Shown here piece by piece: positions 32,502-41,685 of a stretch of 64,000 nt of DNA. Origin of the DNA: a virus. Positions within the stretch are counted from its first letter, which is position 1, and each line of letters begins with the position of its first letter. The translations under genes were made by a program, and so were the position numbers. The notes under the pieces were generated by a model. The model saw only the letters and a list, made by a program, of their open reading frames with translations. It ran no database searches and was not told the DNA's origin. Location: positions 1 through 64,000 of IMG/VR virus record IMGVR_UViG_3300002138_000147, one strand, 5' to 3'.

Positions 32502-32894
32502 ATGGAAATCGATTTACATCAAATACTTATTGATCTTGGTTTTGAAGTTCAAGACAATGTTGGAATTGACGAGGAAAGTCATTATACTAAAAATAATATT
32601 CTTATTATTAATGGTATGTGTAAAGATGGTGAGTATTGGATTGAAGATAAATCCGGAAAACTAATTGAAACAGAAGAAGATATTAAAGCTCTATTAATAT
32701 CTGATACAAAATTAAAAGCTGTTGAAATCTACAATTTACATTGTGATTTATTCTCTGATGATATGTGTCATTTATTTGAAGCACAAATCAAACAACACGC
32801 TTTGATTACATGTAATCAGATTATAAACATGTTGTTTCAACATCATGAAATAGATTTTTGGAAACAAGTAAAAGAAGAAATTGAAAAACTCTAA
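32502..32894 (+). CDS. Hypothetical acidic protein (130 aa)
   Basis: First gene behind the extended promoter-leader. Acidic helical protein; no motif recognised. Confidence 0.8.
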   Translation: MEIDLHQILIDLGFEVQDNVGIDEESHYTKNNILIINGMCKDGEYWIEDKSGKLIETEEDIKALLISDTKLKAVEIYNLHCDLFSDDMCHLFEAQIKQHALITCNQIINMLFQHHEIDFWKQVKEEIEKL

Positions 32895-32896
32895 TA

Positions 32897-33439
32897 ATGA
32901 CACAAATTCTTGATAAAGATACGATTCGTAATTCTGATCTCAACATTACTGGTTGGACTCTTAATGATCGTCAACACAAGAATATTAAACGTCTTGGTCA
33001 AACGCTTCGTGATGTTAAAACAAAAAATCGTATTGCTATTAAATGTGACAAATGTGGTGCTCGATTCCGTACTGTAAAAGGTGTGCTACCTAAACATGGT
33101 TTTCGTACATTTGTTTCATTTAGTTACGAAACATGTATTGGTGGTAAAGCTGTACCACAAGAAAAACCATTTAAAGCACGTTTTCTTAAAGAAGTTGAAA
33201 TCAAAGGTATTACATACAAAGAAGGTGATGTTGTTCTTATTGAAAAATATGGAAATGCACTTTTACCATTAAATGTTATGCCTAAAAAAATTATTTTTGA
33301 AGCTACTATTGCATACTTCATGACTTGTGAGAATGGTGATGTGAGCATCCGCTTCACCTATGGTGAAGAACATGATAAACTTAATCATTCAGCATATCTG
33401 TCAGATTTTGTATCTAAATTTGATATTATTAAAGTTTAA
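32897..33439 (+). CDS. Hypothetical protein with CxxC (180 aa)
   Basis: Basic N-terminal region with KCDKCGARF (residues about 49-57), a zinc-knuckle half-site, and a Cys at about residue 80. The C-terminal half is beta-rich. Function unknown. Confidence 0.75.
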   Translation: MTQILDKDTIRNSDLNITGWTLNDRQHKNIKRLGQTLRDVKTKNRIAIKCDKCGARFRTVKGVLPKHGFRTFVSFSYETCIGGKAVPQEKPFKARFLKEVEIKGITYKEGDVVLIEKYGNALLPLNVMPKKIIFEATIAYFMTCENGDVSIRFTYGEEHDKLNHSAYLSDFVSKFDIIKV

Positions 33440-33449
33440 TTCTTTTTAC

Positions 33450-33457
33450 TATATTTG
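33450..33457 (+). promoter_or_regulatory. Orphan TATATTTG box
   Basis: A perfect TATATTTG with no plus-strand gene after it. The only thing downstream is the palindromic terminator at 33479-33504, so any transcript would be about 45 nt. Confidence 0.45.
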
Positions 33458-33478
33458 AGTCATACTAATAAAATATAG

Positions 33479-33504
33479 AAAAGGACCTCAATTGAGGTCC
33501 TTTT
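33479..33504. terminator. Bidirectional terminator between convergent genes
   Basis: A perfect 26-bp palindrome: AAAAGGACCTCAA followed by its complement TTGAGGTCCTTTT. It serves both the plus operon ending at 33439 and the phoH gene ending at 33507. Confidence 0.9.
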
Positions 33505-33506
33505 CG

Positions 33507-34295
33507 TTATGTATTCTTGTGTGTCTCCGGTAAAAGTTTGTTATCTTCAAATAACTCGAATCGATCAATAATGTCGATAAGCAGCTTCTCGCGCACGATA
33601 TCCTCTCGGGTGAAGGCAAACGTAGCACAGTGCTTTAAACCTTCTAAGATTGAGTTAAATGTCTCAATAGCGACGTATTTCTTGTTGATGTCATTCTGTT
33701 TCGTGTCACCCATGAATACCATCGTCGATCCTCGTCCAAGACGCGTCACGATAGATTTGAGTGCTTTGATGTCAAAGTTTTGATACTCATCAATGATGAT
33801 TACCGAGTTTTTTAATGTACGTCCCCTTAAAAATTGTGCCGGTTTAAATTCAATTGCACCACTATCCCATAATGCTTTGAAGTCTTGTGGTTCAAGAATA
33901 TCTTCAAATGCATCAAAAAATGATTCAGCATAGACTTGAATCTTGTCTTCTAAAGTTCCAGGTAAAGCGCCTAAATCTTTTGTTCCAGATAAAACTTCAG
34001 TAGGTTTAGAAATAATAATTTTGGATACACTACCAGAAAGAAATAATTGTACTGCGGCATAACACGCTGTCATTGTTTTTGCTGTTCCTGGAGGTCCTGT
34101 TACAGTGACAATTTTGTTCTGTTTGATTATTTCAATTAACTCCTTTTGTTTTGTTGTTAATTTGAAATCCAACTCTTTAATCTTAACAAAATCATTTGGA
34201 CCTCTGCGCATAGACATTGCACGTTGGTGATAAGCATCTAATTCTTCCTGTTCATATTTTGGAATACGTTTAGTTTCTCGCTTTTTGGCTGTCAT
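33507..34295 (-). CDS. phoH: PhoH-like P-loop ATPase
   Basis: Helicase-related ATPase common in myoviruses. The Walker A motif is GPPGTAKT (residues about 66-73), after the family's LTTKQKELIEII lead-in. KIIISKPTEVLSGTKDLGALPG follows, then Walker B IIIDEYQNF, and the GRGSTMVFMGDTKQND segment of the motif III type. The length (262 aa) fits phage PhoH. Family members are linked to RNA metabolism and phosphate stress in hosts; the precise phage role is not established. Confidence 0.92.
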   Translation of the reverse strand: MTAKKRETKRIPKYEQEELDAYHQRAMSMRRGPNDFVKIKELDFKLTTKQKELIEIIKQNKIVTVTGPPGTAKTMTACYAAVQLFLSGSVSKIIISKPTEVLSGTKDLGALPGTLEDKIQVYAESFFDAFEDILEPQDFKALWDSGAIEFKPAQFLRGRTLKNSVIIIDEYQNFDIKALKSIVTRLGRGSTMVFMGDTKQNDINKKYVAIETFNSILEGLKHCATFAFTREDIVREKLLIDIIDRFELFEDNKLLPETHKNT

Positions 34296-34318
34296 AAAAT
34301 TGCAGTATGATTTACATC

Positions 34319-34326
34319 TTATATAT
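34319..34326 (-). promoter_or_regulatory. ATATATAA box upstream of phoH
   Basis: On the minus strand, ATATATAA lies about 23 nt before the phoH ATG. It is the sixth-element type discussed for structural genes, here with a non-structural gene. Confidence 0.3.
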
Positions 34327-34397
34327 CTTCTTCTATTCTACATCTCTTATTATACAAGCTTTACAATATATAACATGTAAAGCAAATATAAGTGGTG

Positions 34398-34649
34398 ATG
34401 GAAACAATGGTCTGGACCGTGAAAGAAGATCAGGGATTTGATAGTATGGAACAATTGGCATACGATCTCCTATTTTCTAATAAATGTATATTTAATATTG
34501 ATTTTCAACACTATTGTACATTTGAAAGAAGACAAGTATTTAGAGAGGATGTACGAGATATAATAAAACGTGGTGGATTCAAAATTCTTGATGATCGTAT
34601 CATTCATTTTACTGAAGCAGTTATTTGGAAATTAGAACTTAAAAAGTAA
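34398..34649 (+). CDS. Hypothetical protein (83 aa)
   Basis: ATG 34398 is preferred over the in-frame GTG at 34392. Small alpha/beta protein, family unknown; it lies alone between phoH and the giant tail-like gene. Confidence 0.65.
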   Translation: METMVWTVKEDQGFDSMEQLAYDLLFSNKCIFNIDFQHYCTFERRQVFREDVRDIIKRGGFKILDDRIIHFTEAVIWKLELKK

Positions 34650-34669
34650 CGTAGACTTGTAACCTTACC

Positions 34670-34677
34670 ATATATAA
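34670..34677 (+). promoter_or_regulatory. ATATATAA box before giant tail-like gene
   Basis: ATATATAA lies 19 nt before ATG 34697 and is followed by TACAAATAAAGGTTAC. It would drive the largest gene in the window. Confidence 0.4.
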
Positions 34678-34696
34678 TACAAATAAAGGTTACTAC

Positions 34697-37600
34697 ATGA
34701 CACAGTTAGTCAAGCAGAACGGTAAATGGATAACACCATCAAATACTATATCACAATCAATATTTGAAGAAAATAATGATAATACACCAGTTGTTAAAGA
34801 TCTTCGTTCATATGTTTATTTACCAGTACATAATATTCGTGATATTTATGAATGGTACAGACTTTATAAGGATGCTTATTTAGGTCTTGGTGGTGCTGCA
34901 CCGCTTGATCCTAAAGGTTATGGTATTGAAGCATACTTTGACAATAAACGTGGTGCATCTTTAAAAGGTTGGTTTCCAAATCTAGTAGAAGTAAAAGCAG
35001 CTACTTCAGATGTTGTTGTTTATGAAAATGTATTTGGTACATATACACGTCGTAGCCGTGATTATAAATTAAATTTTAATGTTGGTGAAGATCTTATAAT
35101 TGATAATGTACCAATTTATACAGATGAACTTATTTTAATCAAGAATCAACAACAAGATATTTTAAATTTTTATAATATTGATTTATTACTTAGTGATATT
35201 CCAAACAATATTATATTTATTCAAGCCGTATCTGGTGATGAACAGTATTTTAATATTGGCAACACTTTAGTGATGTTAGATTCAATTAATGAAACAACGG
35301 AAACTAAAATACTTGAAATATCTTACGAAGATGATGGTGTAAATACATTCATCAAATTAATTGTTGAAAATGCATTTCAATGTATTAGTGTTGCTGATCG
35401 TGATAGTGGTACCTATACAGAAGTAAAACAATTTGAACAACACGGTGTGTATAAATACACTGGTACTACTCTTGTATTATGTGATTTCATGAATGATAAA
35501 TATAAAACAGACAAACAAATTGTATATGTTTATCAAGGTGAAACAAATCAAAATGTTGATTTCTATTTAAGACGTTCAACTGGTGATATTAATATTGTAA
35601 TGTATGGATTATTTCCTACAAATGATGGAATTGAACCTCTTATTTATTCACGTGGTGATGCTTATCTGGTAAAATGTGAGTTCAATTATGATATTTCATG
35701 GAAAGTTGATCCTGATGTAATACCAACTGAGTGTTGTGGATGTCAACAAACGCAAAATATTGCAATTGAACATCCTCTAGGTTTTAATTTTGATGAATTT
35801 GATGATCCATATAGATTAATATTTATGGATCCAACACAATCAAAAAGTCTTATATCAACATCAGCATACGGTCCAGGTCGTTATTATATGACTAATACAT
35901 TTTTATTTAATGATATTGTGGGTGGAATTCAATTTGCTACTATGGATCAGAATGGTGCGATTAATGCACTTGGACAGATGTTGTTTGAAATATTTATTGG
36001 TGCACCATTATCTACCGATGGTGTAGCAACATTTCAACCTGTATACTTGGATCTGTATGAATCACTTAGTCCAGTATTTTCAAATCAAATAAATCAGTTT
36101 TTACTGACTCAAGATGAACCTAATAATACAACACAACTACAGTTTCTTTACGAACCAAATCAATATAAATTTCCTGTTTCATATAACGCAACAGGAAGTG
36201 CTGTACGTGTTCAAATAACCAAACAACAAGGTACTAGCGATGCTGTTTATATGTACGATGAATTACACCTCATTACTAATTATGTGATGAATAATATAGT
36301 TGCAGATATTACAGTTTTTCCAATGTTTGATACAAATATGTATAATGAGTTGGTTGCAATGGATTATGGATCAGATCACGTCTGGGAAATGACTATGACT
36401 CTTGTTAATTTTTATGATAATACTGATGGTTTAAATGTTGGACCAACCATTAAATCATTCATAAAAATGTTAAATCAAACGCCGGTTGGAAAATTGTATA
36501 ATTTTAATTTTTTATCTGATGTAAATGCTGGTACAACTGAAGTGCAACTTAATGGTATACGTATGTCAAAATATGTTTACTTAAATCACACTACGTCAAT
36601 TAATTACGGCTCTGGAACTATTGATATTTTACATGAAAGAAATATTCCTGGTAATCAATATAATTTATATGAACCTGGATACAATATTAGTAAACATACT
36701 AATTACCTTGATATTACTGATTACAATGCTCGTGAAGGTAGTGTGATTTTTCAATCACATACAGTTGAAGATGATGATATGTGTGTAATTTTACCAAATC
36801 CTAAAGGTACAATTGGTTTAAATACATTTGGTAGTATTATTAAATTTGGTAAAAATCACAGAGAAACTGTATTAGATTCACTTAAAACTGACACATATGT
36901 TGCATTTCATTCACCACCTTTATCGCCATCTTCAGCTTATGTATTTATTGAAAAGATTGAAGATGATGGTGAGATAGTAACTGTTTATACATTGACATTT
37001 GTACCATTAGTTGCAAATACAATTTTTATGAAATTTACACTTGATTTATCTATATCTGATATTTCGTCTATTATTGAACAAGCAAACATTGCATATCCAA
37101 ATGAATCATATTCACCATTAACAACAGCATATCCACCATATAATATTGATACAGTTAATTTTGCACATATGCTATCACGCGCTGAAGATCAAAAAGATGG
37201 TATTTTTAATAGATTTACTGGTTTAATGTTTAAAGAATTTGGTGAACCGCGTGTAAAATTTTTTAAACGTGATAGGTATTTTAATTTTGATGAAGATCCA
37301 ATTGTTGATGTATCATATTTTATGTCAATTAATATTAATATTTTAAGTGCACCAGTAACACTTAATGGAACTCCTCCTAATATTGGAGATGTAATAATTT
37401 TAAATAATCAAACAGTAAATAATGAAAATGGTGTTTATATTTTTGATGGACCAGGAAATCCATTAATTCTATATCCAAACCCACAACCAAATACTTATTG
37501 GAGATTAATTGATGACACATTTGTATCACTTCCAAGTCCAAAAGGTGGAATATTATTTCAGCAGAAAACATATAGACGTAAAAAAGATCCACGTTTAACA

Positions 37601-39013
37601 CTTAGACCTGTAGGTATCGCTAAACTTGGTGTTGATAATGCAACACAACCATTCAAACTTATCAATGCTAAATATGATATGGCCGAGAATGAAGAAGGAA
37701 TTGTAATAATTCAACCAGGTATAAATAACATTTATTCAATTCGTTTTATTGATGGTCTTACACAATATAATATACTTAACAATATTAATGGTCAAGGACA
37801 ATATGCGTGGATTTTAGCTGATACGGTTATTACTGAAAATGCTGTTGTGGGTTGTACACAAGAATTTGGACCAGGAACCGGTGATTTAATTTGGTATACA
37901 GGTACTTGGGTACAAGGCGTATGGTGTGACGGTATTTGGATTCAAGGTCACTGGATGAGCGGTACATGGATGAATGGTACACACAATGCTTATGGTATTC
38001 AAGACAACAATATTTATATAACGTACAATAATCAAAATAATCACCTATTATCAACATGGGATGATGGTACTTGGGTAAATGGTACCTGGAATGGTGGAAT
38101 TGCTACTTATATTACTTGGATAGATGGAACATTTAACGATGGTATTATTATTGACGGTACGTGGAAAATTGGAACTTTTAATAGTGGAATAATTAAACAT
38201 GTCGTTTGGGATGATGGATTATTCACAGGTGGTGATTTTGAAACAGGTCTTTGGAAAGATGGAGTTCTTGATGAACTGTCTCCTGGAAATCCAGCACGTT
38301 TTGGTGTTGGTTCAACACAGGGTCCAAGTTACAGAACACGTGCTATCTGGCGTACAGGTCGTTTTATTGGTGGTGAATTTATGACAGGTGATAATGCACA
38401 CAACAGTTCTATTTTCTATTCTGGAACATTTACATCAGGAACATTTACATCAGGAAGTTTTGTATCTGGTATTTTTAATGCTGCAACATGGAATAATGGT
38501 GTTTGGTTTGGTGGGTATAATGCTACACTTGCACAATTAGTTTCAAATCAAGTACAGCTAACACTTAATCCAACACAGTTTGATTCTATTTTAGGACTTA
38601 CAGGATTAGCTGAATATCAATCGAATATTGCGCATAATCAAGCTTTGTATGTTAATGAATTTTATATGATTGCAACACCTATAACTCCTGGTAATTTACT
38701 TGCTGAAGAATTATTTGTAAATGTATGTGATATGGAAACAACAGCAGCATACATCGCAAAAGACTATCTACCAGGATCTGCATCAAATACTACTATGGTA
38801 TTAGATGATATTACTTCATTATTTATTGAGCCATCATATGTTGTTGAAAATGTAGCTACAAATACACCATCCGGATCACCAATACTTGTAGCTACATTTA
38901 ATGGTAACTGGAACGGTGGAATTTGGTTGAATGGCGTATTCTTAGCTGGAACTTTTGCTGCTGGACACTGGGCCAATGGACACTTCAGATCCGGAACTTT
39001 TGGAACAATATAA
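34697..39013 (+). CDS. Giant virion protein with aromatic-Gly pentad repeats
   Basis: At 1438 residues this is the largest gene here and very likely a tail fibre or other virion protein. Residues 1-1060 are beta-rich and without recognised motif. From about residue 1063 there are four blocks (about 1063-1098, 1118-1195, 1214-1275, 1401-1437) built of five-residue units [W/F/I]-x-x-G-x, for example GTWVQGVWCDGIW and GTFTSGTFTSGSF. The period of five suggests a quadrilateral beta-helix like pentapeptide repeats but with Trp/Phe stacked inside. The last block reaches the C-terminal end. No chaperone or catalytic domain was seen. Confidence 0.8.
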   Translation: MTQLVKQNGKWITPSNTISQSIFEENNDNTPVVKDLRSYVYLPVHNIRDIYEWYRLYKDAYLGLGGAAPLDPKGYGIEAYFDNKRGASLKGWFPNLVEVKAATSDVVVYENVFGTYTRRSRDYKLNFNVGEDLIIDNVPIYTDELILIKNQQQDILNFYNIDLLLSDIPNNIIFIQAVSGDEQYFNIGNTLVMLDSINETTETKILEISYEDDGVNTFIKLIVENAFQCISVADRDSGTYTEVKQFEQHGVYKYTGTTLVLCDFMNDKYKTDKQIVYVYQGETNQNVDFYLRRSTGDINIVMYGLFPTNDGIEPLIYSRGDAYLVKCEFNYDISWKVDPDVIPTECCGCQQTQNIAIEHPLGFNFDEFDDPYRLIFMDPTQSKSLISTSAYGPGRYYMTNTFLFNDIVGGIQFATMDQNGAINALGQMLFEIFIGAPLSTDGVATFQPVYLDLYESLSPVFSNQINQFLLTQDEPNNTTQLQFLYEPNQYKFPVSYNATGSAVRVQITKQQGTSDAVYMYDELHLITNYVMNNIVADITVFPMFDTNMYNELVAMDYGSDHVWEMTMTLVNFYDNTDGLNVGPTIKSFIKMLNQTPVGKLYNFNFLSDVNAGTTEVQLNGIRMSKYVYLNHTTSINYGSGTIDILHERNIPGNQYNLYEPGYNISKHTNYLDITDYNAREGSVIFQSHTVEDDDMCVILPNPKGTIGLNTFGSIIKFGKNHRETVLDSLKTDTYVAFHSPPLSPSSAYVFIEKIEDDGEIVTVYTLTFVPLVANTIFMKFTLDLSISDISSIIEQANIAYPNESYSPLTTAYPPYNIDTVNFAHMLSRAEDQKDGIFNRFTGLMFKEFGEPRVKFFKRDRYFNFDEDPIVDVSYFMSININILSAPVTLNGTPPNIGDVIILNNQTVNNENGVYIFDGPGNPLILYPNPQPNTYWRLIDDTFVSLPSPKGGILFQQKTYRRKKDPRLTLRPVGIAKLGVDNATQPFKLINAKYDMAENEEGIVIIQPGINNIYSIRFIDGLTQYNILNNINGQGQYAWILADTVITENAVVGCTQEFGPGTGDLIWYTGTWVQGVWCDGIWIQGHWMSGTWMNGTHNAYGIQDNNIYITYNNQNNHLLSTWDDGTWVNGTWNGGIATYITWIDGTFNDGIIIDGTWKIGTFNSGIIKHVVWDDGLFTGGDFETGLWKDGVLDELSPGNPARFGVGSTQGPSYRTRAIWRTGRFIGGEFMTGDNAHNSSIFYSGTFTSGTFTSGSFVSGIFNAATWNNGVWFGGYNATLAQLVSNQVQLTLNPTQFDSILGLTGLAEYQSNIAHNQALYVNEFYMIATPITPGNLLAEELFVNVCDMETTAAYIAKDYLPGSASNTTMVLDDITSLFIEPSYVVENVATNTPSGSPILVATFNGNWNGGIWLNGVFLAGTFAAGHWANGHFRSGTFGTI

Positions 39014-39145
39014 TATTTTTTAAACAAAGAAACTAATTTCACATATATACTATGATTCTTATTTTGGGTCAGCGTTGAAAGACGACAGATCGGTTATAAT
39101 GACCGAGAATGATTCGAGAATTAAAAACAAAAGAGTTAAATTATT
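39014..39145 (+). other. 132-nt leader region with hairpin
   Basis: No gene. It holds ATATATAC at 39043-39051 followed by an 8-codon frame (ATG 39051), and a small hairpin TCGGT/ACCGA around 39092-39107. It may be a promoter plus 5' UTR for the 39146 gene. Confidence 0.3.
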
Positions 39146-40177
39146 ATGAAAGCAGAAACAAACTATGTAGCGGCATGCTACAACAATTTCTATTATCCAA
39201 CTTCTGGGTATTGGCAAACAGACTGGACATGGAGACCTAATCCATGGATTAGTGATTATCAGTGGTGGGATTATCCACCTTACAACGCTCCAGTAATTCA
39301 ACCTATTTTTATTCCGGTTCCTGAACAACCAACTAGTACAACATCTTCTTACGATTTTAGATTTAAACGCCCTTATGCTGATATTACAGTTAATAAGAAC
39401 AAATTAAAACGTTACAATAGTGGCGGTGGATTTAATAATGATTGTAATATTTTAAATGCAACTGTTTATATGAATGACGGTGATGAATTTGAGATTGAAC
39501 TTTTTAATCCATCAACTGACACATACGGTGCAAAATTCAAAATCAATGGTGAGTACATCTCTCAAAGCCATCTTGTATTATATCCAGGTCAACGTATTTA
39601 TTTAGATCGTTATATTGATAACAATAACAAATTTGTATTCACAACATATGAAGTTGATGGATCTTTAGGTGAAATTGTAATGGAAGCAATCAAGAACAAT
39701 GGTTCTATCGAAGTAGAATTCTACAAGAAAAGCAAACCAAAATACGAAGCGCCTAAACAGAGATTTAGATTTGCTGGTGACTATTCTAATACTTGGGATG
39801 TGCTACGCAGCAAATCAGCAAATGATATTATTGGACAATCAACTGTAAATTGTTTCTACAGCTCTGATGTAACTACTGATGATCTTACAATGTTTAGTAT
39901 GTCTAATTTAAGTGATGAAACATCTCTCAAAAGTATAGACAGTGAATGTAAATTATTTGAGACAGGAATTGTTGGAGAAGGTGAAAAATCGGATACTGAA
40001 TTTACTGAAGTTCAGATTGATTTTGAATTTTTAATGAAAAGTAAATCTGAATTTAAGATTTTACCGATGTCGACTAAACCAATTGAAGTCAAAGATTTGG
40101 TAAGACATTGCACTGGATGTGGTAAGAAAGCAAAAAAAACAGACAACTTCTGTGCAAGCTGTGGAACTAAAATATAA
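39146..40177 (+). CDS. Zinc-ribbon protein with beta domain, probable virion-associated
   Basis: Residues 1-65 are very rich in Tyr, Trp and Pro. Residues about 95-195 form a beta domain with VYMNDGDEFEIELFNPST and LVLYPGQRIYLDRY. The last 25 residues form a zinc ribbon, HCTGCGKK then FCASCGTKI. It lies between the giant tail-like gene and a strong terminator. Function unknown; related C-terminal ribbon in the 10218 microprotein. Confidence 0.75.
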   Translation: MKAETNYVAACYNNFYYPTSGYWQTDWTWRPNPWISDYQWWDYPPYNAPVIQPIFIPVPEQPTSTTSSYDFRFKRPYADITVNKNKLKRYNSGGGFNNDCNILNATVYMNDGDEFEIELFNPSTDTYGAKFKINGEYISQSHLVLYPGQRIYLDRYIDNNNKFVFTTYEVDGSLGEIVMEAIKNNGSIEVEFYKKSKPKYEAPKQRFRFAGDYSNTWDVLRSKSANDIIGQSTVNCFYSSDVTTDDLTMFSMSNLSDETSLKSIDSECKLFETGIVGEGEKSDTEFTEVQIDFEFLMKSKSEFKILPMSTKPIEVKDLVRHCTGCGKKAKKTDNFCASCGTKI

Positions 40178-40205
40178 GAAAAAGCCTGAGTAATCAGGCT
40201 TTTTC
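40178..40205 (+). terminator. Intrinsic terminator
   Basis: GAAAAAGCCTGA (40178-40189) pairs with TCAGGCTTTTTC (40194-40205), loop GTAA: a 12-bp perfect stem followed by more Ts. Confidence 0.92.
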
Positions 40206-40217
40206 ATTTTTTAAACG

Positions 40218-40225
40218 TATAATTG
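40218..40225 (+). promoter_or_regulatory. TATAATTG -7-like box
   Basis: One mismatch to TAnnTTTG, 16 nt before ATG 40242 and just after the terminator. Confidence 0.45.
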
Positions 40226-40241
40226 TAAAAAATACAACTAT

Positions 40242-40493
40242 ATGACTTCAAGAGATTTCGCATATTGGCTTCAAGGCTACTTTGAAATAAGTAATCCAAT
40301 AAATATTGGACCAGATCAAACAGAAATGATTAAAAAGCACTTAGCACTTGTTTTCAAACATGAAATAGATCCAAGTATGGGTGATGAAAAACACCAAGAA
40401 GATCTTAACAATATTCACAGTGGACCTGATCTTGAACATTATACGAAACCACCTTTTAATCAACCAGATGGTGAAATTTTATATCGTTGTTGA
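40242..40493 (+). CDS. Hypothetical protein (83 aa)
   Basis: Short soluble protein starting SRDFAYWLQGYFE; the opening resembles short uncharacterised phage proteins with a DFxxWLxGf motif. The rest is acidic and His/Pro-containing. No function known. Confidence 0.7.
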   Translation: MTSRDFAYWLQGYFEISNPINIGPDQTEMIKKHLALVFKHEIDPSMGDEKHQEDLNNIHSGPDLEHYTKPPFNQPDGEILYRC

Positions 40494-40508
40494 TTAAAAT
40501 ATTTTGCT

Positions 40509-40516
40509 TATATTTG
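40509..40516 (+). promoter_or_regulatory. TATATTTG promoter
   Basis: Perfect -7 box 13 nt before ATG 40530; TTAATTA precedes the start codon. Confidence 0.7.
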
Positions 40517-40529
40517 TAAAAAATTAATT

Positions 40530-40763
40530 ATGGCACTTGAAAAAGTTTACATTATAAAATATAAAAGTTTTGATTTACCTCGTGAAGTTGCAATAGAACT
40601 AAATGAATTTGGTATTGATGAAAATTGTAATAATGGTCATGCAACATATTTTGATGTGGAAAGCAATTCAAAAGATTCAAGTTATCCATCAATTAATCAA
40701 TACCTTTTAGATGAGGGTGTTAATCCAAACACAGATAAAGTACTCATTCATTTCACTTGGTAA
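40530..40763 (+). CDS. Hypothetical protein (77 aa)
   Basis: Small alpha/beta protein with no recognised motif, first behind a TATATTTG box. Confidence 0.7.
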   Translation: MALEKVYIIKYKSFDLPREVAIELNEFGIDENCNNGHATYFDVESNSKDSSYPSINQYLLDEGVNPNTDKVLIHFTW

Positions 40764-40790
40764 AAATATTTAATTATAAATTATAAACAG

Positions 40791-41141
40791 ATGTCAATAT
40801 CTACAGAACAACTAACTGCAATTGATTCATTGTTTGAACAGAGTGAATTAATTCATATGGCTGAAAATCATTTTGATGAACATACAGCTAGTGCTGGAAT
40901 CAATGAACTAAAACAAGGTATAATTGCCATCATTAAAAGTGAAGACAAACCACCTCGTTATATTGATGTAGTTCGTCACCTACAATCCAAAGAAAATAAC
41001 TCGGGTCAATTACTTGTTCAATTACATAATACAATTGAATACGATCAAATTATTGTTGATGTTTATCTTGATACATGTGGACGTATTTGTACAAATGTAC
41101 ATAACATGTACAAACTTGACATAATTTCAATCAAATCATAA
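40791..41141 (+). CDS. Hypothetical protein (116 aa)
   Basis: Acidic helical N-terminal half and beta-like C-terminal half. Unrecognised; ends just before the promoter of the tRNA-binding protein. Confidence 0.75.
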   Translation: MSISTEQLTAIDSLFEQSELIHMAENHFDEHTASAGINELKQGIIAIIKSEDKPPRYIDVVRHLQSKENNSGQLLVQLHNTIEYDQIIVDVYLDTCGRICTNVHNMYKLDIISIKS

Positions 41142-41148
41142 TTTTTAT

Positions 41149-41156
41149 TATATTTG
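41149..41156 (+). promoter_or_regulatory. TATATTTG promoter, possibly leaderless
   Basis: Perfect box with only TATT between it and ATG 41161. It would drive the tRNA-binding/NMNAT operon. Confidence 0.75.
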
Positions 41157-41160
41157 TATT

Positions 41161-41685
41161 ATGAATACAAAAGAATTAGTGGCTGGAGACCTCACCAATA
41201 AGGGAATCATACATTTTATTGATTATTTTTCTCCAATAATTGAAGATCAACTTGTAAAAACATCTCAGGGAACGTTCCGTCTGAGTGAACTTGAATTTAT
41301 TGAAAAATCAGCAAAACCTGCTCCACGCGATTTAAAAGCTTCTGTGGACTTCAATACTGTAATGGGTATTGATATTCGTCCAGGTAAAGTTATCTCAGCA
41401 GCACGTGTTAAAGATACAGATAAATTAATCGAGATGCATGTTTCTACAGCACTTGGAAAGAAGACCGTTGTTACAAATCTTGGAAGTGATTTTGAACCAG
41501 AAGATTTTGTTGACAAGACATTCATGTTTGTAATGAACATGCCTGCAGCTAAAATGCGCGGTATTCTTTCTGAAGCTATGATCATGGCTTCAAGTGCATT
41601 CCGTCTTGACGAAACAACAAATGAATGGGTAGAAAAGCCTATTCTTATGCCTATTAACATTCCAATGGATTCAATCGTTCTATAA
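41161..41685 (+). CDS. tRNA-binding OB-fold protein (MetRS C-terminal/CsaA-like)
   Basis: Residues about 69-145 match the EMAPII/Trbp111-type tRNA-binding domain: GIDIRPGKVISAARV, KLIEMHVSTALGKKTVVTNL, then a segment with FVMNMPAAKMRGILSEAMIMAS, corresponding to the family's DiRVGkI, aDkL, NLkp.klrGv.S.gMiLa. The N-terminal 65 residues are a separate segment. It is translationally coupled (TAATG) to the NMNAT fusion gene. A free-standing domain may act as a tRNA or nucleic-acid chaperone in infection. Confidence 0.85.
   Translation: MNTKELVAGDLTNKGIIHFIDYFSPIIEDQLVKTSQGTFRLSELEFIEKSAKPAPRDLKASVDFNTVMGIDIRPGKVISAARVKDTDKLIEMHVSTALGKKTVVTNLGSDFEPEDFVDKTFMFVMNMPAAKMRGILSEAMIMASSAFRLDETTNEWVEKPILMPINIPMDSIVL

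Noticed and set aside
33517-33783. Plus-strand frame of 88 codons over phoH
   Set aside because: Antisense to conserved PhoH motifs.
39051-39077. 8-codon upstream frame as a regulatory leader peptide
   Set aside because: Too short to judge and no attenuator-type alternative stems; left as part of the leader note.
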